DNA of 64,000 nt, taken from the NCBI GenBank assembly GCA_052169645.1, contig JBQNCA010000005.1, positions 29,083 to 93,082 of the forward strand, read 5' to 3'. Source of the stretch: JAIKWW01 sp052169645. GTDB lineage: Bacteria; Bacillota; Clostridia; Peptostreptococcales; Anaerovoracaceae. Positions 54,938 through 63,951 of this stretch are shown here, piece after piece; within the stretch, counting starts at the first letter, position 1; every line of letters starts with the position of its first letter. The notes below the pieces were generated by a model. That model did no database searches. It worked only from the letters and a program-made list of their open reading frames with translations, and was not told where the DNA came from. A program made the translations under genes and the position numbers.

Positions 54938-56836
54938 TTATTCATTATTTGCGAAAATTGAAATATATCGAAACTCTCCTACGTCGCCGAAGTTATACTG
55001 AATCCAATGTCTGTAAATCTTTATATTGTCAGTACGATATTCGTTCTCAGATTTTTCAAGAGTTTTCGCTCCTGATTTCTGTCCTGCGGTAATAGCCGCT
55101 CCCACGTCCAACATTCCTCCGGTAATACATTTTCCCTGCAGGGAAGGAAGACGTCTCACAGAAGACAGAACTGTGTTCTTAGCATCAAGTAAAGTACCGG
55201 TTTGCGAATCCGTATATACCATAGCCGCTGCCGCAGCAACCATTGGTGCCGCCATGGAAGTCCCCGACATATAAGCTGACTTTCCGCTTCCTATGGTACT
55301 CAGAATATAACTTCCCGGAGCCGCCAAATCTACGGAATAGGTTCCATATAAGGATTTGTCGGATAAAACGCCTGTGGCATCCAGATTTGCAACCGATATT
55401 ATATTGTTCAAATTATAGGATGCAGGATAGCTTGGAATTATATCAATATTCCTCGGAGTTGTTTCGTCATTTCCGGCTGCCACTGTAAACAGCATCTTTG
55501 AATTTTTCATCACATTATAAAGTATGAGATCGTTGTCATTAGTGCTCATGCTCAGATTGCATATTTTTGCACCGTTTTGCTCTGCATATCGAATACCTCT
55601 TATCACTGAAAGGGTATTGCCTATTCCGTCCTTACCGCCCAAGGTTTTTATCGGCATTATTTTAATATTGCTATACGGAGCAATTCCGGAGATTCCCGCC
55701 TTTTCGTCAGGCGCCGCCGAAATTATTCCTGCGCAATGAGTTCCGTGCGCATCCTCAATTCCGTAATATAATTTATTGTTTCCGTTATAGAAATTCCATC
55801 CGTTAACATCGTCAATATAACCGTTTTTGTCATCATCTTTTCCGTTACCCGCAATTTCCCGATGATTTTTCCAAATGGAATTTTTCAACTCGGGGCTGTA
55901 TATATCGACGCCCGTATCTATAACTGCTATTATTACATTTCGTTTAGGAGCATATGCTGCCCGAGCAGGTTTAATATTTATATCTATGCCCTTAACGGAC
56001 GGTTTGACTCCATCTTTAGTTACATAGCTTCCGGTATTGTTGAGATGCCATTGCTGTGAGTATGACATATCATTTTGCATTGCTGAGCTGTCCGCCGCTG
56101 AAACTGCAATATTTTCCGCAGCTGAATCAGCTTCATATTCCGATTCAATTGAATTTGATGATTTATCGTAATTAGACGATATGTTTTTCGATTGAGCAAT
56201 CGTATCATCATTAACGCTTTTACCGGAATTGTCAACTGAAAAATCCGTCTCATTTTCATCCTCTGCAAGTTTTCCATGTCCTTCGGAATCGAAATCAGCT
56301 TTATTTTTTTCGTTGTTTAATCCGCATGACAATAGCGATTGATTATCACTTGGCTTCAGTTCACTTTCAGGCAGACTTTCTGTATTCCCCGTAGAGCTGT
56401 ATTCAAAATTAGGCTGACATATTTCTACATTTTTATCAGCTGCCAATTCATCCAAGCCTTTCTTCAAAGCTTGCTCCGTATCATAGCTGCGCTCTTCTAT
56501 TCGACCGTCAACATAAAGCACCAGAACCTTTTTTTCCGTATAATCGCTTAAATCATATAATTGTGATTTTTTAGTATTGGCGTTATACGATGCGTCAGTT
56601 CTTCCAAGGTGTTTGTTCGTTTCAGAATCACTTTGAGTCGATATCGAAAATTCGTTTTTATCAATATGGCCTGCACCGTAGCTGTTCGATATTTCTGTCC
56701 GAATATCAGATTTTTCATCCCGAAAATTATAATTTTTGCCGTCTATATTGAGATTTGTAAAGCCTGTCAGAGAAATACCCGTTACAAGTATCACTGCAAT
56801 AAAAATTGCAACCGCCTTTATATTTTTTCTGTTCAC
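54938..56836 (-). CDS. secreted subtilisin-like serine protease (S8 family)
   Basis: The start is set at GTG 56836 because GGAG lies 8 bases upstream, while the ATG six codons earlier has no ribosome site. An N-terminal hydrophobic segment serves as signal peptide or anchor. A possible propeptide domain lies at about 105-155 (longer-frame numbering), then a Ser/Asp/Asn-rich linker to 260. The peptidase domain has a full triad: Asp313 (VIDTGVD), His370 (HGTHCAG), Ser533 (GTSMAAP). No sortase motif is visible. The gene is monocistronic with its own terminator. Substrate unknown. Confidence 0.9.
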   Translation of the reverse strand: MNRKNIKAVAIFIAVILVTGISLTGFTNLNIDGKNYNFRDEKSDIRTEISNSYGAGHIDKNEFSISTQSDSETNKHLGRTDASYNANTKKSQLYDLSDYTEKKVLVLYVDGRIEERSYDTEQALKKGLDELAADKNVEICQPNFEYSSTGNTESLPESELKPSDNQSLLSCGLNNEKNKADFDSEGHGKLAEDENETDFSVDNSGKSVNDDTIAQSKNISSNYDKSSNSIESEYEADSAAENIAVSAADSSAMQNDMSYSQQWHLNNTGSYVTKDGVKPSVKGIDINIKPARAAYAPKRNVIIAVIDTGVDIYSPELKNSIWKNHREIAGNGKDDDKNGYIDDVNGWNFYNGNNKLYYGIEDAHGTHCAGIISAAPDEKAGISGIAPYSNIKIMPIKTLGGKDGIGNTLSVIRGIRYAEQNGAKICNLSMSTNDNDLILYNVMKNSKMLFTVAAGNDETTPRNIDIIPSYPASYNLNNIISVANLDATGVLSDKSLYGTYSVDLAAPGSYILSTIGSGKSAYMSGTSMAAPMVAAAAAMVYTDSQTGTLLDAKNTVLSSVRRLPSLQGKCITGGMLDVGAAITAGQKSGAKTLEKSENEYRTDNIKIYRHWIQYNFGDVGEFRYISIFANNE

Positions 56837-56891
56837 CTTATCATCTCCAGTCATTTTAAGATATTGATGTTATTACATCCCGACAACAAAT

Positions 56892-56897
56892 ATTATA
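56892..56897 (-). promoter_or_regulatory. -10 box candidate for the subtilase gene
   Basis: A perfect TATAAT on the minus strand about 55 bases before the GTG start. The -35 region is poor. The surrounding 120 bp between the uracil permease stop and the subtilase are very AT-rich and hold no other recognised element. Confidence 0.3.
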
Positions 56898-56975
56898 CAT
56901 TCTCCATGTGATAAAATTGTGAAACAAGATAATAAAATTTTATATATTATAATATTTCACATAATATTACAAAAA

Positions 56976-58379
56976 TCACCTTTCATCGGCTTTTCTTTCT
57001 ACATGACCTATATTGTTATAATCTATAACCGGAACATCTTCCACATCTTCTTCATCAAATATGTAGTCCTTGCCCGGAAGCACCGCATTGAGAATAATAC
57101 CTGTAAGTGCACCTACTGCAAGTCCGGAGAGGCTTATCGTTACAGAACTGACGGTAAAGCTTACAGAGCCTGCGCTGCTGTAATTTATTCCTATTGAAAG
57201 AACCAGTATCAATGCTGCAATTATAACATTTCTGCTCTTTGAAAAATCCACATGATTCTCTACTACATTCCTTACACCTACCGCAGAAATCATCCCGTAT
57301 AATATTAATGAAACACCGCCCAAAGTAGCTGCCGGCATCACCTGTATGACCGCCGCCACCTTAGGTGAAAATGAAAATAATATAGCAAAGCACGCCGCCA
57401 ATCTGATAACACGAGGATCATATACTCGGGTCAAAGTCAGTACTCCCGTATTTTCACCGTAGGTTGTATTTGCGGGAGCTCCGAACATTGACGCCACTAT
57501 CGTTGCAAGACCGTCCCCGAGTAAGGTACGATGTAAGCCGGGTTTGGCGAGAAAATTTTTCCCTACTGTCGATGAAATAGCGGAAATATCACCTATATGC
57601 TCTATCATCGTTGCTAAAGCAATCGGCATAATGGTTATAACCGAGGTTATCAACAAGGAAGTATCCGTGTCTTTAAATATTGCAAATGCGGTCTGATTCC
57701 ATAAAACAGGCAGCCCTATCCAATGAGCTTCTTTAACAGGTGTAAAATCGACATTTCCCGTAACGGCAGCTGCTATATAAGAACATGCCACTCCCAATAT
57801 AATAGGTATAATTCTAATCATACCTTTTCCCCATATATTTGCGACTACTACTACAATTATCGCAATAAGAGCAATCCATATCGTGTGTGCACAGTTTTCA
57901 ATCGCCGATTTTGAAAGATTTAAGCCTATCGCTATGATTATAGGTCCCGTGACCACAGGAGGAAAAAACCTCATTACACGGCTTATGCCGTAAGCCTTTA
58001 TAGCGGCTGCGAGTATCAAATATACAATTCCGGCGCATGCTACTCCGAAGCAGGCATACGGTAAAAGTTCAGTTTCTCTGTTCGGTGCGACAGCCCAATA
58101 TCCGGCGAGAAATGCAAAGGATGAACCGAGAAACGCCGGTACGCTGCCGCCTGAAACCAGATGAAACAGCAGCGTTCCCAATCCCGCAAACAGCAAAGTG
58201 GCGGAAACACTGAGTCCCGTAAGCGCCGGCACCAGCACCGTTGCTCCGAACATTGCAAACATATGCTGAACTCCGAGCAAAGTCATCTTGGGAATACCGA
58301 GCACTCTGGAATCATATATAGCTCCTTCATTTTTAATTTCGGTTTTAATGTCGGTATTTTTAGTTTGTTTTTCTTCCAT
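56976..58379 (-). CDS. uraA: uracil permease (NCS2 family)
   Basis: This 467-residue transporter has about 14 helical segments and family motifs: GVQHMFAMFGATVLVP near the start, the QH pair, and the NTTYGENTGVLTLTRVYD segment with Glu in the substrate site. Facing upp on the other strand, it probably imports uracil for salvage; xanthine is the family alternative. GGGAGG is 6 bases before the ATG. Its leader carries a long hairpin. Confidence 0.9.
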   Translation of the reverse strand: MEEKQTKNTDIKTEIKNEGAIYDSRVLGIPKMTLLGVQHMFAMFGATVLVPALTGLSVSATLLFAGLGTLLFHLVSGGSVPAFLGSSFAFLAGYWAVAPNRETELLPYACFGVACAGIVYLILAAAIKAYGISRVMRFFPPVVTGPIIIAIGLNLSKSAIENCAHTIWIALIAIIVVVVANIWGKGMIRIIPIILGVACSYIAAAVTGNVDFTPVKEAHWIGLPVLWNQTAFAIFKDTDTSLLITSVITIMPIALATMIEHIGDISAISSTVGKNFLAKPGLHRTLLGDGLATIVASMFGAPANTTYGENTGVLTLTRVYDPRVIRLAACFAILFSFSPKVAAVIQVMPAATLGGVSLILYGMISAVGVRNVVENHVDFSKSRNVIIAALILVLSIGINYSSAGSVSFTVSSVTISLSGLAVGALTGIILNAVLPGKDYIFDEEDVEDVPVIDYNNIGHVERKADER

Positions 58380-58402
58380 ATATATCCTCCCTCTGTTTTC
58401 GC

Positions 58403-58444
58403 AACAGCTTAGTTAAATCATAATCTTAAACTAACTAAGCTGTT
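58403..58444 (-). promoter_or_regulatory. leader hairpin of the uracil permease gene
   Basis: A perfect 13-bp inverted repeat (AACAGCTTAGTTA at 58403-58415 and its complement at 58432-58444) with a 16-base loop. It lies 23 bases before the uraA ATG, between the likely promoter and the ribosome site. There is no T run, so it is not a standard terminator; it could be an operator or an RNA control element. Confidence 0.6.
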
Positions 58445-58463
58445 CTCAATTATCGCTATTTAC

Positions 58464-58490
58464 CTTATATTGATTTTAAGTGTATGTCAA
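58464..58490 (-). promoter_or_regulatory. possible uraA promoter
   Basis: TTGACA (58490-58485) and TATAAG (58469-58464) on the minus strand, spaced 15 bases, which is short. Start of transcription would be just before the leader hairpin. Confidence 0.45.
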
Positions 58491-58647
58491 CATAAGACTG
58501 TCTCTTTTAATAATATATTTCTCGGCGACAAATATATATGCCGAACTATTATAGCATTACATATGCTTAACTATATAACATCTTTTTCTTTTAATCAGAG
58601 TCGCTTGAATTATCGGCTGCATGATGCACAGTGTTTATCGTGAAAAT

Positions 58648-58676
58648 TTGACAGGAATTCATAAATGAAATAAAAT
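58648..58676 (+). promoter_or_regulatory. upp promoter, sigma-A type
   Basis: TTGACA (58648-58653), 17-base spacer, TAAAAT (58671-58676). A near-consensus vegetative promoter giving a leader of about 68 bases. A second set, TTGACT-16-TATTTT (58680-58707), follows. Confidence 0.7.
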
Positions 58677-58750
58677 TATTTGACTACACTGTTTTAGCAC
58701 ATATTTTATATGACGATTTTGATAATATTTAACAACAGGAGATTTTAAAT

Positions 58751-59383
58751 ATGAATAAAAATGTGATATTGCTCGATCATCCGTTACTCAAGCACAAAGT
58801 TTCCATTCTGAGAGACAGCAATACCGGAACAAACGAATTTCGTGCTCTCATAGAAGAAATCGCTATGCTTATGGGTTATGAAGCGCTCAGAGATCTTCCG
58901 ACAGAAGATATAGAAGTTCAAACTCCGATAGAAACTTGTCAAACTCCTGTTATATCAGGAAAAAAACTCGCCATTGTACCGATACTCCGAGCAGGTCTGG
59001 GAATGGTAAGCGGGATTCTCGCTCTCGTGCCGTCAGCAAAGGTCGGACATATCGGGCTGTATAGAGATGAAGTTACTCATGAGCCTCATGAATATTATTG
59101 CAAGCTTCCGGTTCAGATAGAGGAACGCACCATTGTAGTCGTTGACCCCATGTTAGCTACAGGCGGTTCGGGATCGGATGCGGTTTCACTCATAAAAAAG
59201 CACGGCGGCAAGAATATAAAATTTATGGCAATAATAGCCGCCCCTGAAGGTCTTGAAAAATTAGCCTCAGAACATCCTGATATCCAAATATATGTAGCTC
59301 AGCTCGATCGTTGTCTCAACGAAAACGCTTACATATGTCCCGGTCTCGGAGATGCGGGTGACCGTATTTTCGGCACAAAGTAA
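58751..59383 (+). CDS. upp: uracil phosphoribosyltransferase
   Basis: Upp turns uracil and PRPP into UMP in pyrimidine salvage. The 210-residue protein has the conserved PILRAGLGMVSGI, VVDPMLATGGSGSDAV (PRPP loop) and the C-terminal YICPGLGDAGDRIFGT. AGGAG is 8-9 bases before the ATG. It is transcribed away from the uracil permease gene, its functional partner. Confidence 0.97.
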   Translation: MNKNVILLDHPLLKHKVSILRDSNTGTNEFRALIEEIAMLMGYEALRDLPTEDIEVQTPIETCQTPVISGKKLAIVPILRAGLGMVSGILALVPSAKVGHIGLYRDEVTHEPHEYYCKLPVQIEERTIVVVDPMLATGGSGSDAVSLIKKHGGKNIKFMAIIAAPEGLEKLASEHPDIQIYVAQLDRCLNENAYICPGLGDAGDRIFGTK

Positions 59384-59387
59384 AGAA

Positions 59388-59480
59388 AAAATCCTCCGAC
59401 TTCCAAGGAATTGCGGACTTTAATCTCAGATACGGTTCTGAGTAGTGAGTCTTTATATCCAATGAAATTCGGAGGATTTT
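59388..59480. terminator. bidirectional terminator with large structured loop
   Basis: Between the converging upp and ABC genes, a perfect 12-bp stem (AAAATCCTCCGA at 59388-59399, complement at 59469-59480) encloses 69 bases. The A/T ends give a T run in both directions. Inside the loop CTCAGA pairs with TCTGAG, flanked by GACT/AGTC, so it can fold further. Confidence 0.65.
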
Positions 59481-59504
59481 ATTGCGATAAGCAGTGATAC
59501 GCTG

Positions 59505-61250
59505 TTAAGCCTTTCCGATGCTCCAGCCTTGACCCTCATATTGCAGCCTGTTCATTTTCGCAAATATTCCGTCTTCTGCCAGCAGCTTTTCAGGACTGCC
59601 CTGCTCAGCAACTCTTCCTTCATCAAGAACTACGATATTATCAGCTCCTGCAACTGTTCTCATTCTATGAGCTATGACTATGACCGTCTTGTTTTCTATA
59701 AGCTTTGACAATGCAGATTGAATAAGGGTTTCATTTTCTACATCCAGTGATGCCGTAGCTTCATCCAATAATATTACAGGTGCATCCTTTAAGAAAGCTC
59801 TCGCTATCGAAATTCTTTGCCTTTCACCACCCGAAAGAGACGCACCGTTTTCACCGATTATAGTGCTATATTTTTCCGGCAATCTCTCCGCAAACTCGTC
59901 TACATTGGCAAGCTTTGCAGCTGCCAGGATTTCTTCATCGCTTGCATCTTTTTTGCCGATTCTTATATTTTCCAATATCGTATTGTTAAATAAGGTCACA
60001 TCCTGAAAAACGATAGAATATTGTGATAAAAGCGTTTCAGGATCTGTATTGTTTATATTCATACCTCCAAGTTTGATGCTGCCTCTGCTCACATCCCAGA
60101 ATCGTGCCGCCAGTCTTGAAACTGTGGTTTTACCTCCGCCTGACGGGCCTACAAGAGCTGTAACCTCACCCTGTTTGGCTGTAAATGTTACATCCTGCAA
60201 TACCTCTTTGCCGCTATCATACGAGAATCCGACATGTTCAAAGCTTATGTCATAACCGTTATTTGATAAAACCAAGCTGCCTTCCTGTATGGGAGAATCA
60301 AGGATTTCCTTCATCCGTGCAATATTTGTGCGTGTAGCTATAACTGCCGCCAAATTTTGGAGAGCCCCCTGCAACGGATCATAAATTCTTGAAACCACAA
60401 GCAGATACATAAAGAAAGTCAATATATCCAAACTACCGTCAATCAACAGCAACGAGCCTGCCAAAGCTGTTGTTGCAATACCGAATTTAAGAATCATCGA
60501 TGCCGAAGCCACAAAGATTGCAGTACCGTATTCACTGATTGTAGCTCTTTTCTCAACTGCATCTATTTTTGCGTCCAATCCTTTTATGTAATTTTCTTCG
60601 GCATTGCACGATTTCAAATCTCTTACGGTTTCTATACATTCCTGTATACCGTCGGCACATTCCATTTTCGCCTTCATCGCTTTTCTGCTCAAGCTTTCCT
60701 GAACCTTCGCCGAAAACCATACTATAGCGAGAGATACAGGCATAACCCACAATGCTGCAAGCGACATTCTCCAATCAAAGAAAAACAAACTGACTGCTAC
60801 GAGCACGGTTGAAACCATTGCTCCGAACAATTCGGGAATAAAGTGTGAAAAACTCTGCTCCAAAAAAGTGCAGTCCGCCATAATAGTGCTGGTCAAATCT
60901 GCAAGATCCTTTTTGCCGAAGAACGACAGAGGAATTTTTCTCAACTTCTCTGCAAGGCTTATACGCCTGACTCCGCTTTCAACGTAGGTTGCGAAATATG
61001 TCGCATTATACTGAAACCACGTTGTGAGCATTATCAATAAAAGGCAAGCTATGCAGCCGATAATATAAAACGCATATCTTGATGAATCAATACCACCCTC
61101 CATAAGTTCCTTAACGAGATAATACAAAATTCCCACAGGGAACATGAACGAGATATTTTGGAAAGCACACGCTATACAGCCTTTTATCAGATCCTTTGCT
61201 CCCTGCTCGGACAAAGCATATTTTTTTTGAAGCTTTTCTGTGAAGCTCAT
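59505..61250 (-). CDS. ABC exporter half-transporter (permease-ATPase fusion)
   Basis: The 581-residue protein has a six-helix type I exporter domain (about 1-320) and an ATPase domain: Walker A GPSGGGKTT, signature LSGGERQRISIARAF, Walker B VILLDEATASLD, and the H-loop VIAHR. It overlaps the stop of the next ABC gene by 4 bases, so the two likely form a heterodimer. It ends the TetR-linked operon. Substrate unknown; drugs, peptides or siderophores are all possible in this family. Confidence 0.88.
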   Translation of the reverse strand: MSFTEKLQKKYALSEQGAKDLIKGCIACAFQNISFMFPVGILYYLVKELMEGGIDSSRYAFYIIGCIACLLLIMLTTWFQYNATYFATYVESGVRRISLAEKLRKIPLSFFGKKDLADLTSTIMADCTFLEQSFSHFIPELFGAMVSTVLVAVSLFFFDWRMSLAALWVMPVSLAIVWFSAKVQESLSRKAMKAKMECADGIQECIETVRDLKSCNAEENYIKGLDAKIDAVEKRATISEYGTAIFVASASMILKFGIATTALAGSLLLIDGSLDILTFFMYLLVVSRIYDPLQGALQNLAAVIATRTNIARMKEILDSPIQEGSLVLSNNGYDISFEHVGFSYDSGKEVLQDVTFTAKQGEVTALVGPSGGGKTTVSRLAARFWDVSRGSIKLGGMNINNTDPETLLSQYSIVFQDVTLFNNTILENIRIGKKDASDEEILAAAKLANVDEFAERLPEKYSTIIGENGASLSGGERQRISIARAFLKDAPVILLDEATASLDVENETLIQSALSKLIENKTVIVIAHRMRTVAGADNIVVLDEGRVAEQGSPEKLLAEDGIFAKMNRLQYEGQGWSIGKA

Positions 61251-63052
61251 ACTCCAACCTCCTTTTCAAGTCCGATTTTCAATGATGAATTTCCGGAAAC
61301 CTTCCACTCGGCAGCTTTTCTGTAATCTTTCATCATGCTGCTGAAAAGTCCGCCCATAGACATCAATTCATCGCTGTTGCCTGCTTCTTTTATGCTTCCG
61401 TTTTTCAAAACATAAATTTTATCGGCATTTACAACTGTAGATAATCTGTGAGCAATCATTATCACCGTCTTTTTTTCGGAAAGATTATTAAACGCCGCCT
61501 GAACTCTGGTTTCATTATCGGGATCCGCAAAAGCTGTTGCTTCATCCAAAATTACTATCGGTGTATCCTTAAGTATCACTCTGGCTATAGCTAATCTCTG
61601 TTGTTCACCTCCGGACAGATATGTACCCTCAGTTCCTATCAATGTATCTATACCGTTCGGCATCTTATCTATAATATCCTTGCACTGTGCCAGTTCCAAA
61701 GCCTTCATGACCTCAGCTCTGCTTGCATCCGGCTTACCCATTCTTACATTTTCAAAAATACTGCCTTTCAAAAGCTTGCTGTCTTGAAAAACGAAGGATA
61801 CAATATTCATCAAATCTTCCTTGGAAATATTCCTTAAATCAACTCCGCCTATTCTTATACTTCCGCTTCCCGGATCATAATATCTTGAAATAAGATTGCC
61901 CAAGGTAGTCTTTCCGCTGCCGGAAGGGCCTACCAAAGCAATCGTGCTGCCTTCCCTGATTTCCATTGAAATATTTTTAATAACGTCATTTTCTCTGTCA
62001 TAGCTGAAGCTGACATCTTTAAGTTCAATATCAAAATTTGAAGGATTTTTGAAAGGCTTCACTTCCAATAAAGGCTGCTTCTCAAAAATACTGTCTACAC
62101 GTGAAAGGGCATCCCTCACTATCATTTGATTTTCACTCTGCATCATAATTCTGGTAAGCGTCAAGGAAATTACCGGCGTAATTATGATATAAAATGTCAA
62201 ATCCAATAAAAATTCAGCTGTAACTCCATTTGCAGTGAATAAAACAGCTGCTGCGGTCAGAAAAACAAATACGGCATTGATAGCTGCAGTATAAGCTATC
62301 ATAGGCATACGAAGCTCCTTTGTATAAGAAATAACCCATGTGCCGTACCTGTCTATGGACTCTTTGAATTTCTTAAATGAAAAAACTGTCTGACCGAAGG
62401 TTTTTACAACAGGAATACCTCTCACATATTCAACAGCTTCATTCGACATATCCTCCAAGGCATTCTGGTATTCTGCCATCTTCTTCTCCATTGAAGGTCC
62501 TGTCATTGCAAACATTATCAAAAATCCCAAGAAAACGGGAATAAGACTCATCAAACCCAAACGCCAGTCAAAAGCGAACAGCAGGACAAGCATTCCCAAA
62601 GGTGTTGCAATAGCTCCTGCTCTGTCAGGAAGCTGATGCGCCAGATAAGTTTCAGTCGCGGCACTTGATTCGTTGACTATCTTTCTGAGCTTTCCGCTTC
62701 CGAATTCCTCGGTAAATCCGAGAGGAAGCCTTACTATATATCTCATCGTCTGCTTTCTCATATTGGTAGCGACTCTGAACGCCGCAAGATGAGAGCACAT
62801 AAGAGCTGAAATATAAATAATTACGGATATAATTGCCGATATTACAGCCATCCAGCCGTTGCTTATGAGGTTCTCCGCCTTGTCAAATTCAGGTGCAATG
62901 CGGATCACTTCCTCTAAAATCTTCCAGATATACCAGAAGGGAACTAAAGCTATCAATGCACTGACAGCGGAAAGTATCCATGACAGATAAATCAGAAAGC
63001 TCCTTTCACCTGCATATTCCATGAGGCGTTTCAAATCAGATTCCTTCTTCAA
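61247..63052 (-). CDS. ABC exporter half-transporter (permease-ATPase fusion)
   Basis: Partner of the downstream ABC gene. The start is placed at TTG 63052 because AAGGAG lies 8 bases before it; the GTG at 63061 overlaps that site. The 601-residue protein has six membrane helices and an ATPase with Walker A GPSGSGKTT, signature LSGGEQQRLAIARV and Walker B IVILDEATAFADPD, where the usual SLD reads FAD. The TetR gene lies 141 bp upstream on the same strand. Confidence 0.88.
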   Translation of the reverse strand: MKKESDLKRLMEYAGERSFLIYLSWILSAVSALIALVPFWYIWKILEEVIRIAPEFDKAENLISNGWMAVISAIISVIIYISALMCSHLAAFRVATNMRKQTMRYIVRLPLGFTEEFGSGKLRKIVNESSAATETYLAHQLPDRAGAIATPLGMLVLLFAFDWRLGLMSLIPVFLGFLIMFAMTGPSMEKKMAEYQNALEDMSNEAVEYVRGIPVVKTFGQTVFSFKKFKESIDRYGTWVISYTKELRMPMIAYTAAINAVFVFLTAAAVLFTANGVTAEFLLDLTFYIIITPVISLTLTRIMMQSENQMIVRDALSRVDSIFEKQPLLEVKPFKNPSNFDIELKDVSFSYDRENDVIKNISMEIREGSTIALVGPSGSGKTTLGNLISRYYDPGSGSIRIGGVDLRNISKEDLMNIVSFVFQDSKLLKGSIFENVRMGKPDASRAEVMKALELAQCKDIIDKMPNGIDTLIGTEGTYLSGGEQQRLAIARVILKDTPIVILDEATAFADPDNETRVQAAFNNLSEKKTVIMIAHRLSTVVNADKIYVLKNGSIKEAGNSDELMSMGGLFSSMMKDYRKAAEWKVSGNSSLKIGLEKEVGV

Positions 63053-63089
63053 ATAAATCACTCCTTTTAATAAATTTATAAATAATATA

Positions 63090-63103
63090 TTAGTGTAAAC
63101 TAA
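63090..63103. promoter_or_regulatory. palindrome in front of the ABC exporter genes
   Basis: TTAGT-GTAA-ACTAA, a 14-bp palindrome with perfect 5-bp arms, lies 38 bases before the ABC start in an AT-rich promoter-like region. A possible operator, though its arms differ from the palindromes before the tetR gene. Confidence 0.4.
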
Positions 63104-63140
63104 CCTTGGACTAAAAATAAAGGACGCTGTTAATCGCCCG

Positions 63141-63205
63141 ATTTTATTTCAATCCACAAATTGCGGCTCTTCGTCGTCGGGAAAAGAAAAATTTTATTTC
63201 AATCC
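63141..63205. repeat. 15-bp direct repeat at the 3' end of the tetR gene
   Basis: ATTTTATTTCAATCC occurs at 63141-63155 and at 63191-63205, 50 bases apart. The second copy spans the last codons and stop of the TetR gene. The first copy continues as ATTTCAATCCAC, the edge sequence of many type I-C CRISPR repeats, but there is no array. Confidence 0.7.
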
Positions 63206-63832
63206 CATTAATCCGCTCCAAGCTATTGTATAGAATCTATGTAAATCCTCTACACATTTTTTGGCTCTTTCTTTAGGCATGTCATGTACTATAGTTTCAA
63301 AAAATGAAGAAATCATACCGCTTACTATTACATGCTCAAAAAAAGGATCCAAGTTTATTGCAGCATATCCCATATTCTCCAAAACATTATAAAAATCATG
63401 AGTGCTGCTTATTTCCTTTTCTATCATGTCATTAATGAAATTTTCATATTTAGTCCCGTCGGAGCTGCATAACAGCAACCTCACTTCATCTATATGCTCA
63501 TAAGCATAATCCAATACTTCATGAAAATATATATCGCTTTGAACACTCATATTTTCAGTTTTTTCTTCATCAGGCAATTTCTCAAAGTTATATATTGCCT
63601 GTATAAATTGATTCATAATAAAATCGGCATGCTTATCTACCAAATCCTCGAACAGATTCTCTTTACTCTTGTAATATCCATAAAAGGCTCCGGTGGTAAC
63701 TCCTGCCGACTTGACAATATTGCGCAGGGAAGCACCTCGGAAACCCTTATCGGCAAATTCTTTTACGGCACATTTTCTTATGCGATTTACAGTATCTAAA
63801 TTATTGCAAGCTTCCAATTCTCGAATCCTCAT
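63194..63832 (-). CDS. TetR-family transcription regulator
   Basis: A 212-residue regulator with an N-terminal helix-turn-helix (ASLRNIVKSAGVTTGAFYGYYKSKENLFEDL, cut here as ASLRNIVKSAG and TTGAFYGYYKSKE) at about residues 34-62 and a variable ligand-binding C-terminal domain. It precedes the ABC exporter pair on the same strand and probably controls both. Two palindromes overlap its promoter, suggesting autorepression. No clear ribosome site stands before the ATG. Confidence 0.88.
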   Translation of the reverse strand: MRIRELEACNNLDTVNRIRKCAVKEFADKGFRGASLRNIVKSAGVTTGAFYGYYKSKENLFEDLVDKHADFIMNQFIQAIYNFEKLPDEEKTENMSVQSDIYFHEVLDYAYEHIDEVRLLLCSSDGTKYENFINDMIEKEISSTHDFYNVLENMGYAAINLDPFFEHVIVSGMISSFFETIVHDMPKERAKKCVEDLHRFYTIAWSGLMGLK

Positions 63833-63859
63833 ATCTATAAATCAGATGTACATGTGTAT

Positions 63860-63907
63860 ATAACAGTGTTATGCAATAATAATATAACATCGTTACATTA
63901 AAGTCAA
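63860..63907 (-). promoter_or_regulatory. tetR promoter with two operator-like palindromes
   Basis: TTGACT (63907-63902), 17-base spacer and TATTAT (63884-63879) form a good vegetative promoter. The palindrome TAACATCGTTA (63885-63895) fills the spacer and ATAACAGTGTTAT (63860-63872) covers the start region. Both share the TAACA/TGTTA-like half-site, the expected layout for TetR autorepression. Confidence 0.65.
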
Positions 63908-63914
63908 TAAAAAT

Positions 63915-63944
63915 AATAAAAAAAGCAGCTCCTTTGAGCTGCTT
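63915..63944 (-). terminator. terminator of the rRNA operon
   Basis: On the minus strand AAGCAGCTC and GAGCTGCTT form a 9-bp stem with a 4-base loop, followed by TTTTT and more T-rich sequence. It lies just beyond the 5S rRNA 3' end. Confidence 0.88.
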
Positions 63945-63951
63945 AATATAT

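Larger units (their letters stand above)
58380..58750. other. uraA-upp divergent intergenic region
   Basis: This 371-bp stretch has no gene. It holds the uraA leader hairpin, a possible uraA promoter, a weak hairpin TCGGC/GCCGA at about 58522-58544, and the upp promoter. No PyrR-binding loop or purine riboswitch was recognised. Confidence 0.7.

Noticed and set aside
58380..58750. PyrR attenuator or purine riboswitch before uraA/upp
   Set aside because: The conserved PyrR-loop and purine-aptamer sequences were not found; only a plain hairpin is present.
63141..63205. CRISPR array
   Set aside because: Only two copies of a 15-bp word, one inside a coding end, no regular spacers and no cas genes nearby.
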